Shown: positions 38,755 through 48,190, counted from the first letter of the stretch. The stretch is 64,000 bases of DNA from Anaerolineae bacterium (GCA_022071955.1 JAJVIM010000025.1:1-64000); one strand, 5' to 3'. Translations and numbers: made by a program. The notes: generated by a model from the letters alone, not told the origin.

Positions 38755-41445
38755 GTGACAGAAATAATGACCGAACAGGAGCTACCCCCCGGGCAGGAGG
38801 TGTCGTGCCGGGTGCTTGATGTATTTTTTCAAGCTCTGGCAAAACAGAACCTGCCCCCCCAAATCTTGAGCGCCGGAACTGAATACCCTTTAGAACACTT
38901 GCGCAATAAAAACAAGCACATCGATTGGAACAGTTTCAGTATCATAATGGAAAATGCAGGTAAGGTATGGAGCGATGAAGAATTTGTGGCCATCAGCGAA
39001 ACTATGCTCGACTCGCCCTGGATCAGACCATTTTCCATCATTTCAAAATTCCTCTTTTCCGTCAAAGATATCTACCGTTTTGGCGCGCAGCCCGGCACCG
39101 GCGCTGTTAGCCAGCTTTTTCGGGTGATCGATGGCACTGTGACTGATCTCGGGCCAAACCATCTTTTGGCTGACTATACTATCCATCCCGGCTATAAAAA
39201 CATCCACCATTTTCACTTAATGGGGCTAGGAGTTTTAAATATTTTGCCCACTCTGGTTGGTTTGCCTAAAGCCGTTGTCACAATGGAGGAATTTGGGAAT
39301 AGCGCTCGTTATGATGTTAGGTTGCCCAAAGGCAGCGAAAGCATTTTAACCAAATTGCGACAATTTTTTGTGTGGCCTTTTTCTGTGCGCACAACAATAG
39401 GCGAGCTGCGAGATGCTCTTGATTCTTTGCAAGAACGCAACATTGAACTTGAACAGGAAATTACCACCCGGCGGCAAATAGAACTCGCGTTGCAACAAGC
39501 CAAAACAGAGGCCGAGGCGGCTAACCGGGCCAAAAGTGAATTTCTGGCCAATATGAGCCACGAAATTCGTACCCCTATGAACGGCATCATTGGCATGACC
39601 GATTTGATGCTCAATACCAACCTTTCGCCAACCCAGCGAGAATATCTGCAAATGACAAAGTCATCGGCTAATTCACTGCTGGGGGTGCTCAACGATATCC
39701 TCGATTTCTCAAAAATTGAAGCCAACCGGCTTAGCCTTGACCGGGTTGAGTTTGATCTTCGCGATAGTCTCGGTTTAGCCATGAAAGCGATGGGGTTTCA
39801 GGCGCATAAAAAAGGGTTGGAACTGGTCTATTACATCTCGCCGAACGTGCCGGATATTCTGATTGGCGATATGGCCCGGTTGCGGCAGATCATTGTCAAT
39901 TTAGTGGGTAACGCCATTAAATTTACGGAGCAGGGAGAAGTAACGGTCGATGTTTCACTAAAGTCAGAAATCCGAAACGAGGTTTTGCTGCATTTTACCG
40001 TTACCGATACCGGCATTGGAGTTTCTCCGGAGTACCAACAACGAATCTTTGACGCCTTTACGCAGGCCGATGGCTCTACTACTCGCCGTTTTGGTGGTTC
40101 AGGGTTGGGCTTGACCATTTCATCGCAACTGGTGGCAATGATGGGCGGCAAAATATGGGTTGAGAGCAAAGAAGGCCAGGGGAGCACGTTCCATTTTACC
40201 GTCCAGTTTGATAAACCCGGCCAGACTCAGCGAAAGCCGGCCCCGCCCCCCATTATTCTGGCCGGTTTGCCGGTATTGGTGGTTGACGATAACGCCACCA
40301 ATCTGCGCATCCTTAAAGAAACGTTGACTCATTGGAATATGAAGCCGGTAACCGCAGCCAGCGGGCCGGCAGCCTTGCGCTTAATAGAGCAAACCGCAGT
40401 TTCCGGCACCCCTTTTGCCCTGATTATCCTTGATGCCATGATGCCGGAAATGGACGGTTTTGCCCTGGCCAGGCAAATTAAATTGCACCCGCGGCTGGCC
40501 GGATCGACAATTATGATGATATCGTCGCTTGACCGGCCCGGTGATATTGTTCGTTGTCAGGAATTGGGCTTAGAACTTTATTTGACCAAGCCGGTGACTC
40601 AGTCGGAACTGTTGAACGCCATTTTGAGCGCGCTGAATGTGCAGCCGGTATCACCTTCCCTGTCGTCTTCGCTGTCTCAACGCTATTCGGCCAAAATTGA
40701 GCACCCGCTTCATATTCTGTTAGCCGAAGATACCGAAATTAATCAGCGGGTGGTAGTTGATCTGTTGAAAATATGGGGGCACACCACAGTGATTGCCCAA
40801 AATGGGCAGGAAGCGCTCGCGGCCCTGGCCAGAGAGTCTTTTGATCTGGTATTGATGGATGTGGAAATGCCAATTATGGATGGCCTTCAAGTTACCCGCA
40901 TCATTCGGGAGCGCGAACGGGCCACAAACACGCATTTGCCCATTGTCGCACTGACCGCGCACGCAATGGCAGGTGACCGCGAGCGTTTTCTGGCAGCCGG
41001 GATGGACGCCTATATCCCCAAACCAATCCAGGTTGAAGATATTATGGGGGTAATTCAAGAGTTGGTGGCTATGCATGAAACACGGGCCGGTGAGTCTAAG
41101 CCTGCATTGGACCGAGGCCGGGCATTGCGCCGGATTGGCGGTGATACAGAACTTTTTCAAAGCCTGGCGGATATTTTGATTGCCAACTTACCGGAGTTGC
41201 AGTCTCAAATTGAGCAGGCCATCGCGCTTGGTGATAGCGAAGCCTTGCGGCGGGCCGCGCACCGGGTAAAAAGTTCGGTTGGGCCGTTCAGCGCAGAAGA
41301 GGCTGCTGCGGCCGCTTTTCGGCTTGAACTGGTGGGCGAACAGGGTGATCTTGGCCAGGCAGCAGCGGTATACAGCCAGCTCAAGCAAGAGCTAATTCGT
41401 CTCAAACAGGCTTTAATCAGAACCGGGGAGGAAGAACCATTGTGA
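38755..41445 (+). CDS. Hybrid histidine kinase with uncharacterised N-terminal sensor domain
   Basis: This is an 896-residue cytoplasmic hybrid kinase with no transmembrane segment. Residues 1-230 form a sensor domain I cannot name (LSAGTEYPLEHLRNKNKHIDWNSFSIIMENAGKVW ... FSVKDIYRFGAQPG), of the kind where 'xxLxxxxxRIDWxxF' opens a small-molecule-binding fold. A coiled coil (about 230-260) leads to HisKA (FLANMSHEIRTPMNGIIGMTD), HATPase (VGNAIKFTEQGEV, DTGIGVSPEY, GGSGLGLTIS), receiver 1 (IILDAMMPEMDG), receiver 2 (VLMDVEMPIMDG) and HPt (AAHRVKSSVGPFSAEEA). GTG at 38755 or ATG at 38767 may be used. The stop overlaps the next regulator by four bases (GTGA). Confidence 0.92.
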   Translation: MTEIMTEQELPPGQEVSCRVLDVFFQALAKQNLPPQILSAGTEYPLEHLRNKNKHIDWNSFSIIMENAGKVWSDEEFVAISETMLDSPWIRPFSIISKFLFSVKDIYRFGAQPGTGAVSQLFRVIDGTVTDLGPNHLLADYTIHPGYKNIHHFHLMGLGVLNILPTLVGLPKAVVTMEEFGNSARYDVRLPKGSESILTKLRQFFVWPFSVRTTIGELRDALDSLQERNIELEQEITTRRQIELALQQAKTEAEAANRAKSEFLANMSHEIRTPMNGIIGMTDLMLNTNLSPTQREYLQMTKSSANSLLGVLNDILDFSKIEANRLSLDRVEFDLRDSLGLAMKAMGFQAHKKGLELVYYISPNVPDILIGDMARLRQIIVNLVGNAIKFTEQGEVTVDVSLKSEIRNEVLLHFTVTDTGIGVSPEYQQRIFDAFTQADGSTTRRFGGSGLGLTISSQLVAMMGGKIWVESKEGQGSTFHFTVQFDKPGQTQRKPAPPPIILAGLPVLVVDDNATNLRILKETLTHWNMKPVTAASGPAALRLIEQTAVSGTPFALIILDAMMPEMDGFALARQIKLHPRLAGSTIMMISSLDRPGDIVRCQELGLELYLTKPVTQSELLNAILSALNVQPVSPSLSSSLSQRYSAKIEHPLHILLAEDTEINQRVVVDLLKIWGHTTVIAQNGQEALAALARESFDLVLMDVEMPIMDGLQVTRIIRERERATNTHLPIVALTAHAMAGDRERFLAAGMDAYIPKPIQVEDIMGVIQELVAMHETRAGESKPALDRGRALRRIGGDTELFQSLADILIANLPELQSQIEQAIALGDSEALRRAAHRVKSSVGPFSAEEAAAAAFRLELVGEQGDLGQAAAVYSQLKQELIRLKQALIRTGEEEPL

Positions 41446-42047
41446 AAGTATTAATTGCCGAAGATGATCTTGTTTCAAACCATTTGCTTCAAGTTAAGTT
41501 GCGGCAATGGGGATACGAAATTGTCGAAACGAAAAATGGTCACGAGGCATGGCAGGCGCTCCAACGGGAAAACGCGCCTCAATTGGCTATTTTGGACTGG
41601 ATGATGCCCGGTATGGACGGCATTGATATTTGCCGCAACGTGCGCGCCTCCTCCAAACTACAGTCAATGTATATTATTCTCCTGACTACCAGGATTGATC
41701 AGAAAGATATCGTTGAAGGGCTTCAGGCCGGGGCAGACGATTACATCACCAAACCGTTTGAAAGCGAGGAATTGCAGGCACGTGTTCACGTGGGCGCCAG
41801 AATAGTGAGGCTGCAATCGGAGTTGGCGGAGCGGGTAACAGAGCTTGAGGAGGCTCTGGCCAAGGTCAAACAACTGGAGGGGATTCTGCCGATTTGCTCC
41901 TACTGCAATAAAATTCGCGACGACCGGGATTATTGGCAGCAATTTGAAAAATACATCTCTCAACATTCACAGGCCATGTTCAGCCACGGTATCTGCCCGG
42001 ATTGTTATGAGAAATATGTTAAACCTGAACTGGACGAGTTGCCGTAG
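41442..42047 (+). CDS. Response regulator with C-terminal cysteine module
   Basis: The 201-residue regulator has a receiver (MKVLIAEDDLVSNHLLQVKL, LAILDWMMPGMDG, LLTTRIDQ, DYITKPFESEE), a coiled coil (LQSELAERVTELEEALAKVKQL) and a C-terminal module LEGILPICSYCNKIRDDRDYW ... FSHGICPDCYEKY with two CxxC pairs. The latter is a recurrent, functionally unassigned ending of bacterial regulators. Four cysteines suggest metal binding. It starts at a GTG that overlaps the kinase stop, so kinase and regulator are translated together and likely form a relay. Confidence 0.92.
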   Translation: MKVLIAEDDLVSNHLLQVKLRQWGYEIVETKNGHEAWQALQRENAPQLAILDWMMPGMDGIDICRNVRASSKLQSMYIILLTTRIDQKDIVEGLQAGADDYITKPFESEELQARVHVGARIVRLQSELAERVTELEEALAKVKQLEGILPICSYCNKIRDDRDYWQQFEKYISQHSQAMFSHGICPDCYEKYVKPELDELP

Positions 42048-42113
42048 GTCTGTTAAAGTTAGCAACCGCGCTTCCTTCTAAAGTTCTGATTATATCTTTT
42101 GCCGGGTGTTCGA

Positions 42114-42142
42114 TAGACAGGGTAATCCAAAGCTGCTAAAAT
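42114..42142 (+). promoter_or_regulatory. Promoter of the GNAT gene at 42229 (TAGACA/TAAAAT class)
   Basis: -35 TAGACA (42114-42119), 17-base spacer ending TGC, -10 TAAAAT (42137-42142). Confidence 0.7.
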
Positions 42143-42161
42143 TCGGGCACTTAAAAAAAGT

Positions 42162-42198
42162 AACCGCCGCTGTCGGGGGATGATCCCGGCGCGCGGTT
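42162..42198 (+). terminator. Leader terminator before the GNAT gene
   Basis: AACCGCCGCTGTCGGG pairs with CCCGGCGCGCGGTT, followed by TTCTG. It lies between promoter and start codon, so it would attenuate transcription. The arm CCCGGCGCGCGG resembles the terminator arm of RNA copies A and C; the rest of that RNA is missing here. Confidence 0.6.
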
Positions 42199-42228
42199 TT
42201 CTGTTAATAAGGTCAGGTGTTACAGCCA

Positions 42229-42774
42229 ATGGATATGCCCGAGACAATCAACATTCGTTACGCGACCCTGCAAGATAACAAGCTGCTGGCTGAAATTGGA
42301 GCCGAGACGTTTTCTGATAGCTTTGCAGCGGATAACACGCCTGAAAATATGGCTGCCTACCTGGCCGCTTCCTTCAGCCCGGAAAAACAGGGCCGTGAAC
42401 TGGCCGACCCCCGCGCCCGGTTTCTCATCGCCGAAGCCGGAAATGAAGTGGCCGGTTTTGCCCATTTGAAATTTGGCGGCGCGCCGGCGGCAGTGGCCGG
42501 CCAAAACCCAATGGAGATTGCCCGAATTTATGCCCGCAACCCGTGGATTGGCCGCGGTATCGGCGCTCGCTTGATGGCCCGCTGTCTCCGTGAGGCCGAG
42601 TCCGCCGGCTGCGATGTGGTCTGGCTGGGCGTTTGGGAAAAAAATCCGCGGGCCATCGCCTTCTACGCAAAATGGGGATTTGCTGAAGTTGGGGAGCATC
42701 ACTTCCAACTGGGCGATGATTTGCAGCGGGATTTGCTGCTGGCCAAACCCGTTCCAAACGATGCCGGCGGCTAA
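42229..42774 (+). CDS. GNAT family N-acetyltransferase
   Basis: The ~181-residue GNAT protein has INIRYATLQDNKLLAEIGAETFSDSFAADNT at the start, motif A (RIYARNPWIGRGIGARLMARCL) and motif B (DVVWLGVWEKNPRAIAFYAKWGFAEVGEHHFQLGDDLQRDLLL), close to the YjcF/PaiA-like group of small-molecule or polyamine acetyltransferases. ATG at 42229 follows AGGTG; a second ATG lies two codons on. An attenuator-like terminator precedes it. Confidence 0.87.
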   Translation: MDMPETINIRYATLQDNKLLAEIGAETFSDSFAADNTPENMAAYLAASFSPEKQGRELADPRARFLIAEAGNEVAGFAHLKFGGAPAAVAGQNPMEIARIYARNPWIGRGIGARLMARCLREAESAGCDVVWLGVWEKNPRAIAFYAKWGFAEVGEHHFQLGDDLQRDLLLAKPVPNDAGG

Positions 42775-42936
42775 CGCCGGCCCCAGGCTATTGCTGGCCT
42801 CAACGCCGGAGTTGGTCATTCGGCAGTCGTGTGCTTGCCGGCCAGAACTGGTTCGGGCATCAAACTCTGCGCTTCTTAACCTCAATCCTGTTGCACAGGT
42901 CAAAGAAATTTGATTGGGATTACGGAGGATTACGGG

Positions 42937-44382
42937 ATGACATCTTTATTAAATAATAATGCGCTCGGCCAGTTTGAAGGCCAAACCGATGTCGGGTTGG
43001 TCAATCAGGCCGGCTCGTGCGAGTACGATGGCGAGCAATACTCCATCGCCGGAGCCGGAGCCAATATTTGGGGCAGCCGTGATGACTTCCACTTTGTGTG
43101 GAAACGAATGACGGGCAACTTCATTGTGACCATGCGGGCCGCGTTTGTTGGCGCGGGGGTAAATCCGCATCGCAAGCTGGGCTGGATGGCGCGGGCCAGC
43201 CTTAACGCCGGTTCGGCCAATGTGAGCACCGGCATCCACGGCGACGGCCTGCTGTCGCTCCAATTCCGGCGGGCGGAGGGCAGCCCAACCGAGGAGATTC
43301 GGGCTTCTCTGACCGGCGCGGACGTGATCCAGTTGGAGCGAAAAGGCAACAGCTACATTATGTCTGTCGCCCGGTATGGCCAGCCGTTCACCACTGTTCA
43401 GGCCAATGATATTGATCTGGGCGACGAAGTTTACGTGGGGCTATTTGTCTGCTCGCACGAAGACGATGTTGTTGAAACGGCCACCTTCGGCAATGTGCGC
43501 CTTGTTGTGCCGGTGAAAGAAAATTTTGATTACCGGCGCGATCCTTTTGGCAGCCATTTGGAAATTGTTGATGTAGCCAGCGGCCGGCGTCAAATCATTT
43601 ACAGCGCAGACCATATTTTTGAAGCGCCCAACTGGACCCGCGATGGCCGGGCTTTGATCTTTAACAGCGGCGGGCGGTTGTATCGCTTTGATCTGGCAAC
43701 CAAAACGCCGTCACCCATCGACACGGGCCCGGTGGTCAAAAACAACAACGATCACGTTATTTCGTTTGACGGAACTATGCTGGCTATCAGCAGCCACACC
43801 GGGGCAGAGAATATCTCGCTGGTATACACCGTGCCGGTGCAGGGCGGCCAGCCAAAGCTCGTTACCCCAACCGGGCCGTCTTATCTGCACGGCTGGTCGC
43901 CCGACGGCAAGTTTCTGGTTTACACCGGCTTGCGCCACGGCGACTACGATATTTACCGCATCCCGGTTGGGGGCGGCGAGGAAACGCGGCTCACAACCGT
44001 CCCCGGGTTGGACGATGGGCCGGAATATACGCCGGACGGCGACTTTATTTACTTTAACTCGGTTCGCAGCGGGCGCATGCAAATCTGGCGCATGAAACCG
44101 GATGGCAGCAATCAGGAGCAACTGACCGACGACGAATACAACAACTGGTTCCCTCACATTTCGCCCGACGGCAAATGGGTTGTATTTGTCACCTATCTGG
44201 TTAATGAAGTCGAACCGAGCGATCACCCCCCGGCCAGGCGGGTCTATTTGCGGTTGATGCCGCACGACGGCGGCACGTCCAAAGTGCTGGCCTATCTTTA
44301 CGGCGGGCAGGGAACCATAAATGTTCCGTCGTGGTCACCCGATGGCAAACAGATTGCGTTTGTCAGCAACACGGCGCCGTAA
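42937..44382 (+). CDS. PD40/TolB-like beta-propeller protein with N-terminal DUF1349-like domain
   Basis: The 481-residue protein has no signal peptide. Residues 1-200 form a beta-sandwich with FEGQTDVGLVNQAGSCEYD and FVWKRMTGNFIVTMRA, similar to the regulation-of-arabinose/DUF1349-type domains. Residues 215-480 hold PD40 (WD40-like) blades: PNWTRDGRALIFNSGGRLYRFDL, HGWSPDGKFLVYTGLRHGDYDIYRIP, PEYTPDGDFIYFNSVRSGRMQIWRM, PHISPDGKWVVFVTYL, PSWSPDGKQIAFVS. This architecture recurs in proteins annotated as TolB-like or biopolymer transport proteins. ATG at 42937 follows GGAGG. Substrate unknown. Confidence 0.85.
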   Translation: MTSLLNNNALGQFEGQTDVGLVNQAGSCEYDGEQYSIAGAGANIWGSRDDFHFVWKRMTGNFIVTMRAAFVGAGVNPHRKLGWMARASLNAGSANVSTGIHGDGLLSLQFRRAEGSPTEEIRASLTGADVIQLERKGNSYIMSVARYGQPFTTVQANDIDLGDEVYVGLFVCSHEDDVVETATFGNVRLVVPVKENFDYRRDPFGSHLEIVDVASGRRQIIYSADHIFEAPNWTRDGRALIFNSGGRLYRFDLATKTPSPIDTGPVVKNNNDHVISFDGTMLAISSHTGAENISLVYTVPVQGGQPKLVTPTGPSYLHGWSPDGKFLVYTGLRHGDYDIYRIPVGGGEETRLTTVPGLDDGPEYTPDGDFIYFNSVRSGRMQIWRMKPDGSNQEQLTDDEYNNWFPHISPDGKWVVFVTYLVNEVEPSDHPPARRVYLRLMPHDGGTSKVLAYLYGGQGTINVPSWSPDGKQIAFVSNTAP

Positions 44383-44387
44383 TCGTC

Positions 44388-44437
44388 CCGGCCTGCGCTG
44401 GCCATTTTGCCAGATGCTGAATACCAGCGCAGGCCGG
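44388..44437. terminator. 14-bp perfect inverted repeat between convergent genes
   Basis: CCGGCCTGCGCTGG (44388-44401) and CCAGCGCAGGCCGG (44424-44437) enclose 22 bases. It lies between the stops of the rightward propeller gene and the leftward dehydrogenase gene, so a shared termination or stability role is likely, although there is no T-run. Confidence 0.6.
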
Positions 44438-44466
44438 TTGTCGCTACCAAAAGACGGTCGCCCTTG

Positions 44467-46806
44467 TTATAAAGTCAGCAAACCCCGTTGGGCAGCTTCG
44501 CCGGAGCCGGGCTGGCGAAGGTTGTGCCCCAACGCCACTCGTTCCAGGTTGGCGGGCAGATCGCGGATTCGCCGCCCCAGCGCGTGGGCAATGGCGTTAA
44601 GAATAGCCGGCGCGGTGGGAACCATTGTAGGTTCGGCCATATTTTTGGCCCCAAACGGCCCGTGCGACAGCGGTTTTTCTACCAGTACGGCTTCAATTTC
44701 CGGCACGTCAACTGCTGTGGGAATAAGGTATTGGTCAAAATTGAGATTTTGAATGTAGCCGTTATCGTACTCAACTCCCTCAATCAACGCGTAGCCCAAC
44801 CCCTGGGCAACGCCGCCGTACACCTGCCCGTAGGCTCCCTGCGGAAAAATGGTTTTACCCACATCGTGGGCCGCCCAAATGCCCGTTACGGCAACTTTGC
44901 CGGTGGCGGGGTCAACTTCCACTTCCGCTACCTGCGCCCCAAAATGATAGGCAAAGTAGGGCGAACCGTGGCCGGCGTGATGGTGCCATTCGATGGGCGG
45001 CGCTTGCCACGTGCCGTGCATCGATAGCGTCAGCCCCATTAACCGGGCGTGATCCACTACCGCTTCCCAGCTAACCGGCGTTTCATCCGGGCCAATAAAC
45101 GATTCCCCAACACGCACCAACTGCTCAATTTCGCAGTGGAGCAGGTTGGCCGCCGCCAGATTGAGCGTGTGGGCCAGGTTGCCGGCGGCTATTTTTACCG
45201 CGTTGCCGCCCACCACGGTGGTGCGGCTGGCCACGGTTGGCCCGGAATCGATGGCGGTGTTGGTATCGGGCCGCAGCAGGTTGATCCGTTCCGGGGCCAC
45301 CCCCAGCATTTCGGCGGCCAGCAGGGTGTACACCGTGCGCGAACCCTGCCCGTAATCGGTTAGCCCGGAGGTGAGCGTTACCCGGTAATCCAGGTTCACT
45401 TCAATGGTTGACGACGCCTGGTCAAGCCCTTCCGCCCCCAGCGAAATCCCGTGGAACAGCGCCGCCACGCCAATCCCCTTTTTGCGGGGCGAGCGGGCGT
45501 TGTGTTCGGCAAATTCGCGCCGTTTGCGGTCCCAGTCTGAGCGGCGGCGCACTTCGGCCAGGCATTCGGTCAACCCCACCGATTCGGTCAGCCGCTGGCC
45601 GTGCGGCAGTTCATCGCCCAGTTGCAGGCAATTTTTCAGCCTAAAGTCGATGGGGTCCTGCTGCACGGCTTCGGCCATTTCGTCGATGGCTTGCTCAATG
45701 GCCGAGCAGACTTCGGTGTTGCCAAAGCCGCGGAACGCCCCGGCGTAGCCGTTGTTGGTGTACACGCTGGTAATATCCACATCACAGGCATCGTAGCGAT
45801 AACTGCCCATCGCGTGAATGGAGGCCCGCCAGCCGGTGAACGAGCTTTCCGAGGCGTACGCGCCGGAATCAAGCAGGCCAAAAAATTTGCAACTGCGCAG
45901 CGTGCCGTCCGCATCCGCGCCCAACTGCACGTGCATTTTCATGCCATCGCGCTTGTAGCTGGCCGCCATCGACTCATCCCGTGAAAAGGTCATCCGCACC
46001 GGGCAGCCGGTTTTCAGCGCCAGCGCGGCCACCTGCGCCGATGTCTCATAATTCAAATCGTCTTTGCCGCCAAACGAACCGCCCACCGGCGGTTGAATGC
46101 TGCGCACGCGCTCCGGCGGCAGCCCTAGCACCAGCGCCATGTTGCCCTGGTTGATGAACGGACTCTGGTTGGAGCAGTACACGGTAACGCCGCCTTCCGG
46201 GGTGGGCACGGCCAGCGCGCCTTCGGTTTCCAGATAGGCGTGTTCCTGCGGCATTACGCTGTAGTGGCGGTCTACCACCACGGCGCAGTCCGCCAGCAGC
46301 TCATCGGCCCGGGCTTTGCGCACCACCGAGCGGTCCAAAAAGTTGGGGTGCTCGCCGTTGGGGCGGGTGGGGCCAACCTGCGGCGCGTCCGGCGCGAGCG
46401 CCTGTTCGGAGTCGAAAATGGCCGGCAGCGGTTCCAGCTCGCAGATGATGGCTTTAACGCCGGCCAGCGCGGCCTGCGGCGAGTCGGCGGCCACCGCGGC
46501 GATGGCCTCGCCCACGTAGCGCACTTTTTGATGGGCCAGCATGTATTTGTCTTTTACCGGGAAACCGTACAGGCCGTGCTCCACAAAATCATCGCCGGTG
46601 ATCACCGCTTTCACCCCCGGCACCGCCAGCGCCGGCGATACATCCAGCCGCACAATCCGGGCGTGGGGCTGCGGGCTGCGCAGAGCACGGGCATACAGCA
46701 TCCCCGGTAATTTCATATCACCAATATATTTGGCCGCGCCCATCACCTTTTCCAACGCATCAACCCGGCGGGCCGGTTTACCCACGTACTCAAGATGGCG
46801 CATCAT
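44467..46806 (-). CDS. Xanthine-dehydrogenase-family molybdenum-binding subunit
   Basis: This 779-residue catalytic subunit binds molybdopterin cytosine dinucleotide. It has the Ald_Xan_dh_C domain (about 20-130) and the Mo-binding domain. Markers are PPVGGSFGGKDDLNYETSAQ (GGxFGGK), NGYAGAFRGFGNTEVCSAIE (Arg of the active site), ASRTTVVGGNAVKIAAG and FGAKNMAEPTMVPTAPAI with the catalytic Glu in AEP. The AYRCSFR signature of aerobic CO dehydrogenase is absent, so an N-heterocycle or aldehyde hydroxylase is more likely. Its ATG overlaps the stop of the Fe-S subunit gene by four bases. Third gene of the XDH set. Confidence 0.93.
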   Translation of the reverse strand: MMRHLEYVGKPARRVDALEKVMGAAKYIGDMKLPGMLYARALRSPQPHARIVRLDVSPALAVPGVKAVITGDDFVEHGLYGFPVKDKYMLAHQKVRYVGEAIAAVAADSPQAALAGVKAIICELEPLPAIFDSEQALAPDAPQVGPTRPNGEHPNFLDRSVVRKARADELLADCAVVVDRHYSVMPQEHAYLETEGALAVPTPEGGVTVYCSNQSPFINQGNMALVLGLPPERVRSIQPPVGGSFGGKDDLNYETSAQVAALALKTGCPVRMTFSRDESMAASYKRDGMKMHVQLGADADGTLRSCKFFGLLDSGAYASESSFTGWRASIHAMGSYRYDACDVDITSVYTNNGYAGAFRGFGNTEVCSAIEQAIDEMAEAVQQDPIDFRLKNCLQLGDELPHGQRLTESVGLTECLAEVRRRSDWDRKRREFAEHNARSPRKKGIGVAALFHGISLGAEGLDQASSTIEVNLDYRVTLTSGLTDYGQGSRTVYTLLAAEMLGVAPERINLLRPDTNTAIDSGPTVASRTTVVGGNAVKIAAGNLAHTLNLAAANLLHCEIEQLVRVGESFIGPDETPVSWEAVVDHARLMGLTLSMHGTWQAPPIEWHHHAGHGSPYFAYHFGAQVAEVEVDPATGKVAVTGIWAAHDVGKTIFPQGAYGQVYGGVAQGLGYALIEGVEYDNGYIQNLNFDQYLIPTAVDVPEIEAVLVEKPLSHGPFGAKNMAEPTMVPTAPAILNAIAHALGRRIRDLPANLERVALGHNLRQPGSGEAAQRGLLTL

Positions 46807-47294
46807 CGAACTGGCTCCTTTTGGTTTTTTGCCAGCCGCTCGCGGGCGGTGGCTTCAATGGCGTCTACAATTTGTTGATAACCGGTGCAGCGGCAAAGGT
46901 TGCCGGCCAGCGCGGTGCGAATTTCCTGGCGGGAGGGATGCAGGTTTGTGGCTAACAACGCCTCGCCGGCCAACACCATCCCGGGAATGCAGAAGCCGCA
47001 TTGAACGGCCCCGTATTCAATAAAGTTTTGCTGCATATCGCTGGGGCCGCCATTGCCGGCGCGGACGCCTTCAATGGTAACAACCGTTCGGCCGGCTACC
47101 TGCGGGGCCAATACCAGGCAGCTATTTACCAGCCGGCCATCAAGCAGCACCGAGCAGGCGCCGCACTCGCCCACCGCGCAGCCTTCTTTGGTGCCGGTCA
47201 GGTTGAGGTAATCCCGCAGCAGCGCCAGCAGCGAAACATCGGGCGGGGCGTCGAGGCTGACGGTTTGGTTATTGAGGGTAAAATCCAGACGCAT
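46803..47294 (-). CDS. Xanthine-dehydrogenase-family [2Fe-2S] subunit
   Basis: The 163-residue iron-sulfur subunit carries two clusters. The plant-type ferredoxin domain has TKEGCAVGECGACSVLLDGR, and the second, alpha-helical domain QCGFCIPGMVL and LCRCTGYQQIV. Together they pass electrons from molybdenum to FAD. It lies 3 bases after the FAD subunit gene and overlaps the Mo subunit gene. Confidence 0.95.
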   Translation of the reverse strand: MRLDFTLNNQTVSLDAPPDVSLLALLRDYLNLTGTKEGCAVGECGACSVLLDGRLVNSCLVLAPQVAGRTVVTIEGVRAGNGGPSDMQQNFIEYGAVQCGFCIPGMVLAGEALLATNLHPSRQEIRTALAGNLCRCTGYQQIVDAIEATARERLAKNQKEPVR

Positions 47295-47297
47295 TGT

Positions 47298-48164
47298 TCA
47301 GGCTCCAATCTCAAAAATGCGGTACAGTATTTGCTGGGTGAGCGCGGTGATGACCGGCTCTTTAAATTCAGTGGACCAGCGCCGGCCCGTGATACCGATC
47401 ATTGTTTCGGCCACGGCGCGCCCGGCGGCGGTAAACAGTTGGGCGCTGGGCTGCTGGCCAAGCAGCAGGTCTTCGGCGGCGGTAAAGCGCACAATCCGGG
47501 GAGTAGCCGCGCCAGGTGTGAGCCGCATAAAATCAATCCGCCCGGCCGCGTCAACCCGGCCAATAGCGGTCATTACCAGGCGAGAGATGGCCTGGGCGTT
47601 GCGCCGCCCCAGCTTGATAAAGGCGGTTTTTGCGCCTGGCGGCGGGGCGGTAAAGCTGAAATGGGTTAAAATTTCGTCCGGCTCAATGCGGGTGTGGCCC
47701 GGTTTCAACATAAATTCGGCCACGGGTAGCTGGCGCTCGCCGCGAGCGCTGCGCAAATGCACCAGCGCATCCAGGCAAACCAGCGCCGGCAGGCCGTCGG
47801 CGCAGGAAGCGGCGTTGACCACGTTGCCGCCGAGTGTGCCCATATTGCGGATTTGCGGCCCGCCGATTTCGCGACAGCCTTCAACCATAAACGGCACCGC
47901 CTCGCGGAGCAGGTTACTTTCTGTAATTTCGGTAAAAGTGACCGCGCTGCCGAGGCTGATGGTGTCGCCGTTACGGTTGATGATTTTTAGTTCCGGGAGC
48001 AGGCTGATGTCGATAATGCGATCAAAATTGGGGGCGTGGTGGTGCAATTGCACCATCAAATCTGTGCCGCCGGCCAGCACCCGGTTGGCGTGGCCAGTGT
48101 CGGCGAGCAGGGTGGCGGCTTCGGCTACCGTTGCCGGCCGGACGTAATCAAATTGTGGGGTCAT
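47298..48164 (-). CDS. Xanthine-dehydrogenase-family FAD-binding subunit
   Basis: The 288-residue medium subunit has the FAD-binding motifs VLAGGTDLMVQLHHHAP and NMGTLGGNVVNAASCADGLPALVCL and a CO_deh_flav_C domain (about 175-280, starting KTAFIKLGRRNAQAISRL). ATG at 48164 follows AAAGGAGA. It opens the FAD - Fe-S - Mo gene order typical of bacterial hydroxylases. It is separated from the upstream aldehyde ferredoxin oxidoreductase gene by a 238-bp multi-hairpin region. Confidence 0.94.
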   Translation of the reverse strand: MTPQFDYVRPATVAEAATLLADTGHANRVLAGGTDLMVQLHHHAPNFDRIIDISLLPELKIINRNGDTISLGSAVTFTEITESNLLREAVPFMVEGCREIGGPQIRNMGTLGGNVVNAASCADGLPALVCLDALVHLRSARGERQLPVAEFMLKPGHTRIEPDEILTHFSFTAPPPGAKTAFIKLGRRNAQAISRLVMTAIGRVDAAGRIDFMRLTPGAATPRIVRFTAAEDLLLGQQPSAQLFTAAGRAVAETMIGITGRRWSTEFKEPVITALTQQILYRIFEIGA

Positions 48165-48190
48165 TGGGTCTCCTTTAAGAATAAGATTGG

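Noticed and set aside
44467..46806. Aerobic carbon monoxide dehydrogenase large subunit
   Set aside because: The AYRCSFR active-site loop is missing; the sequence has GAFRGFGN instead, so a general xanthine-dehydrogenase-family call was used.
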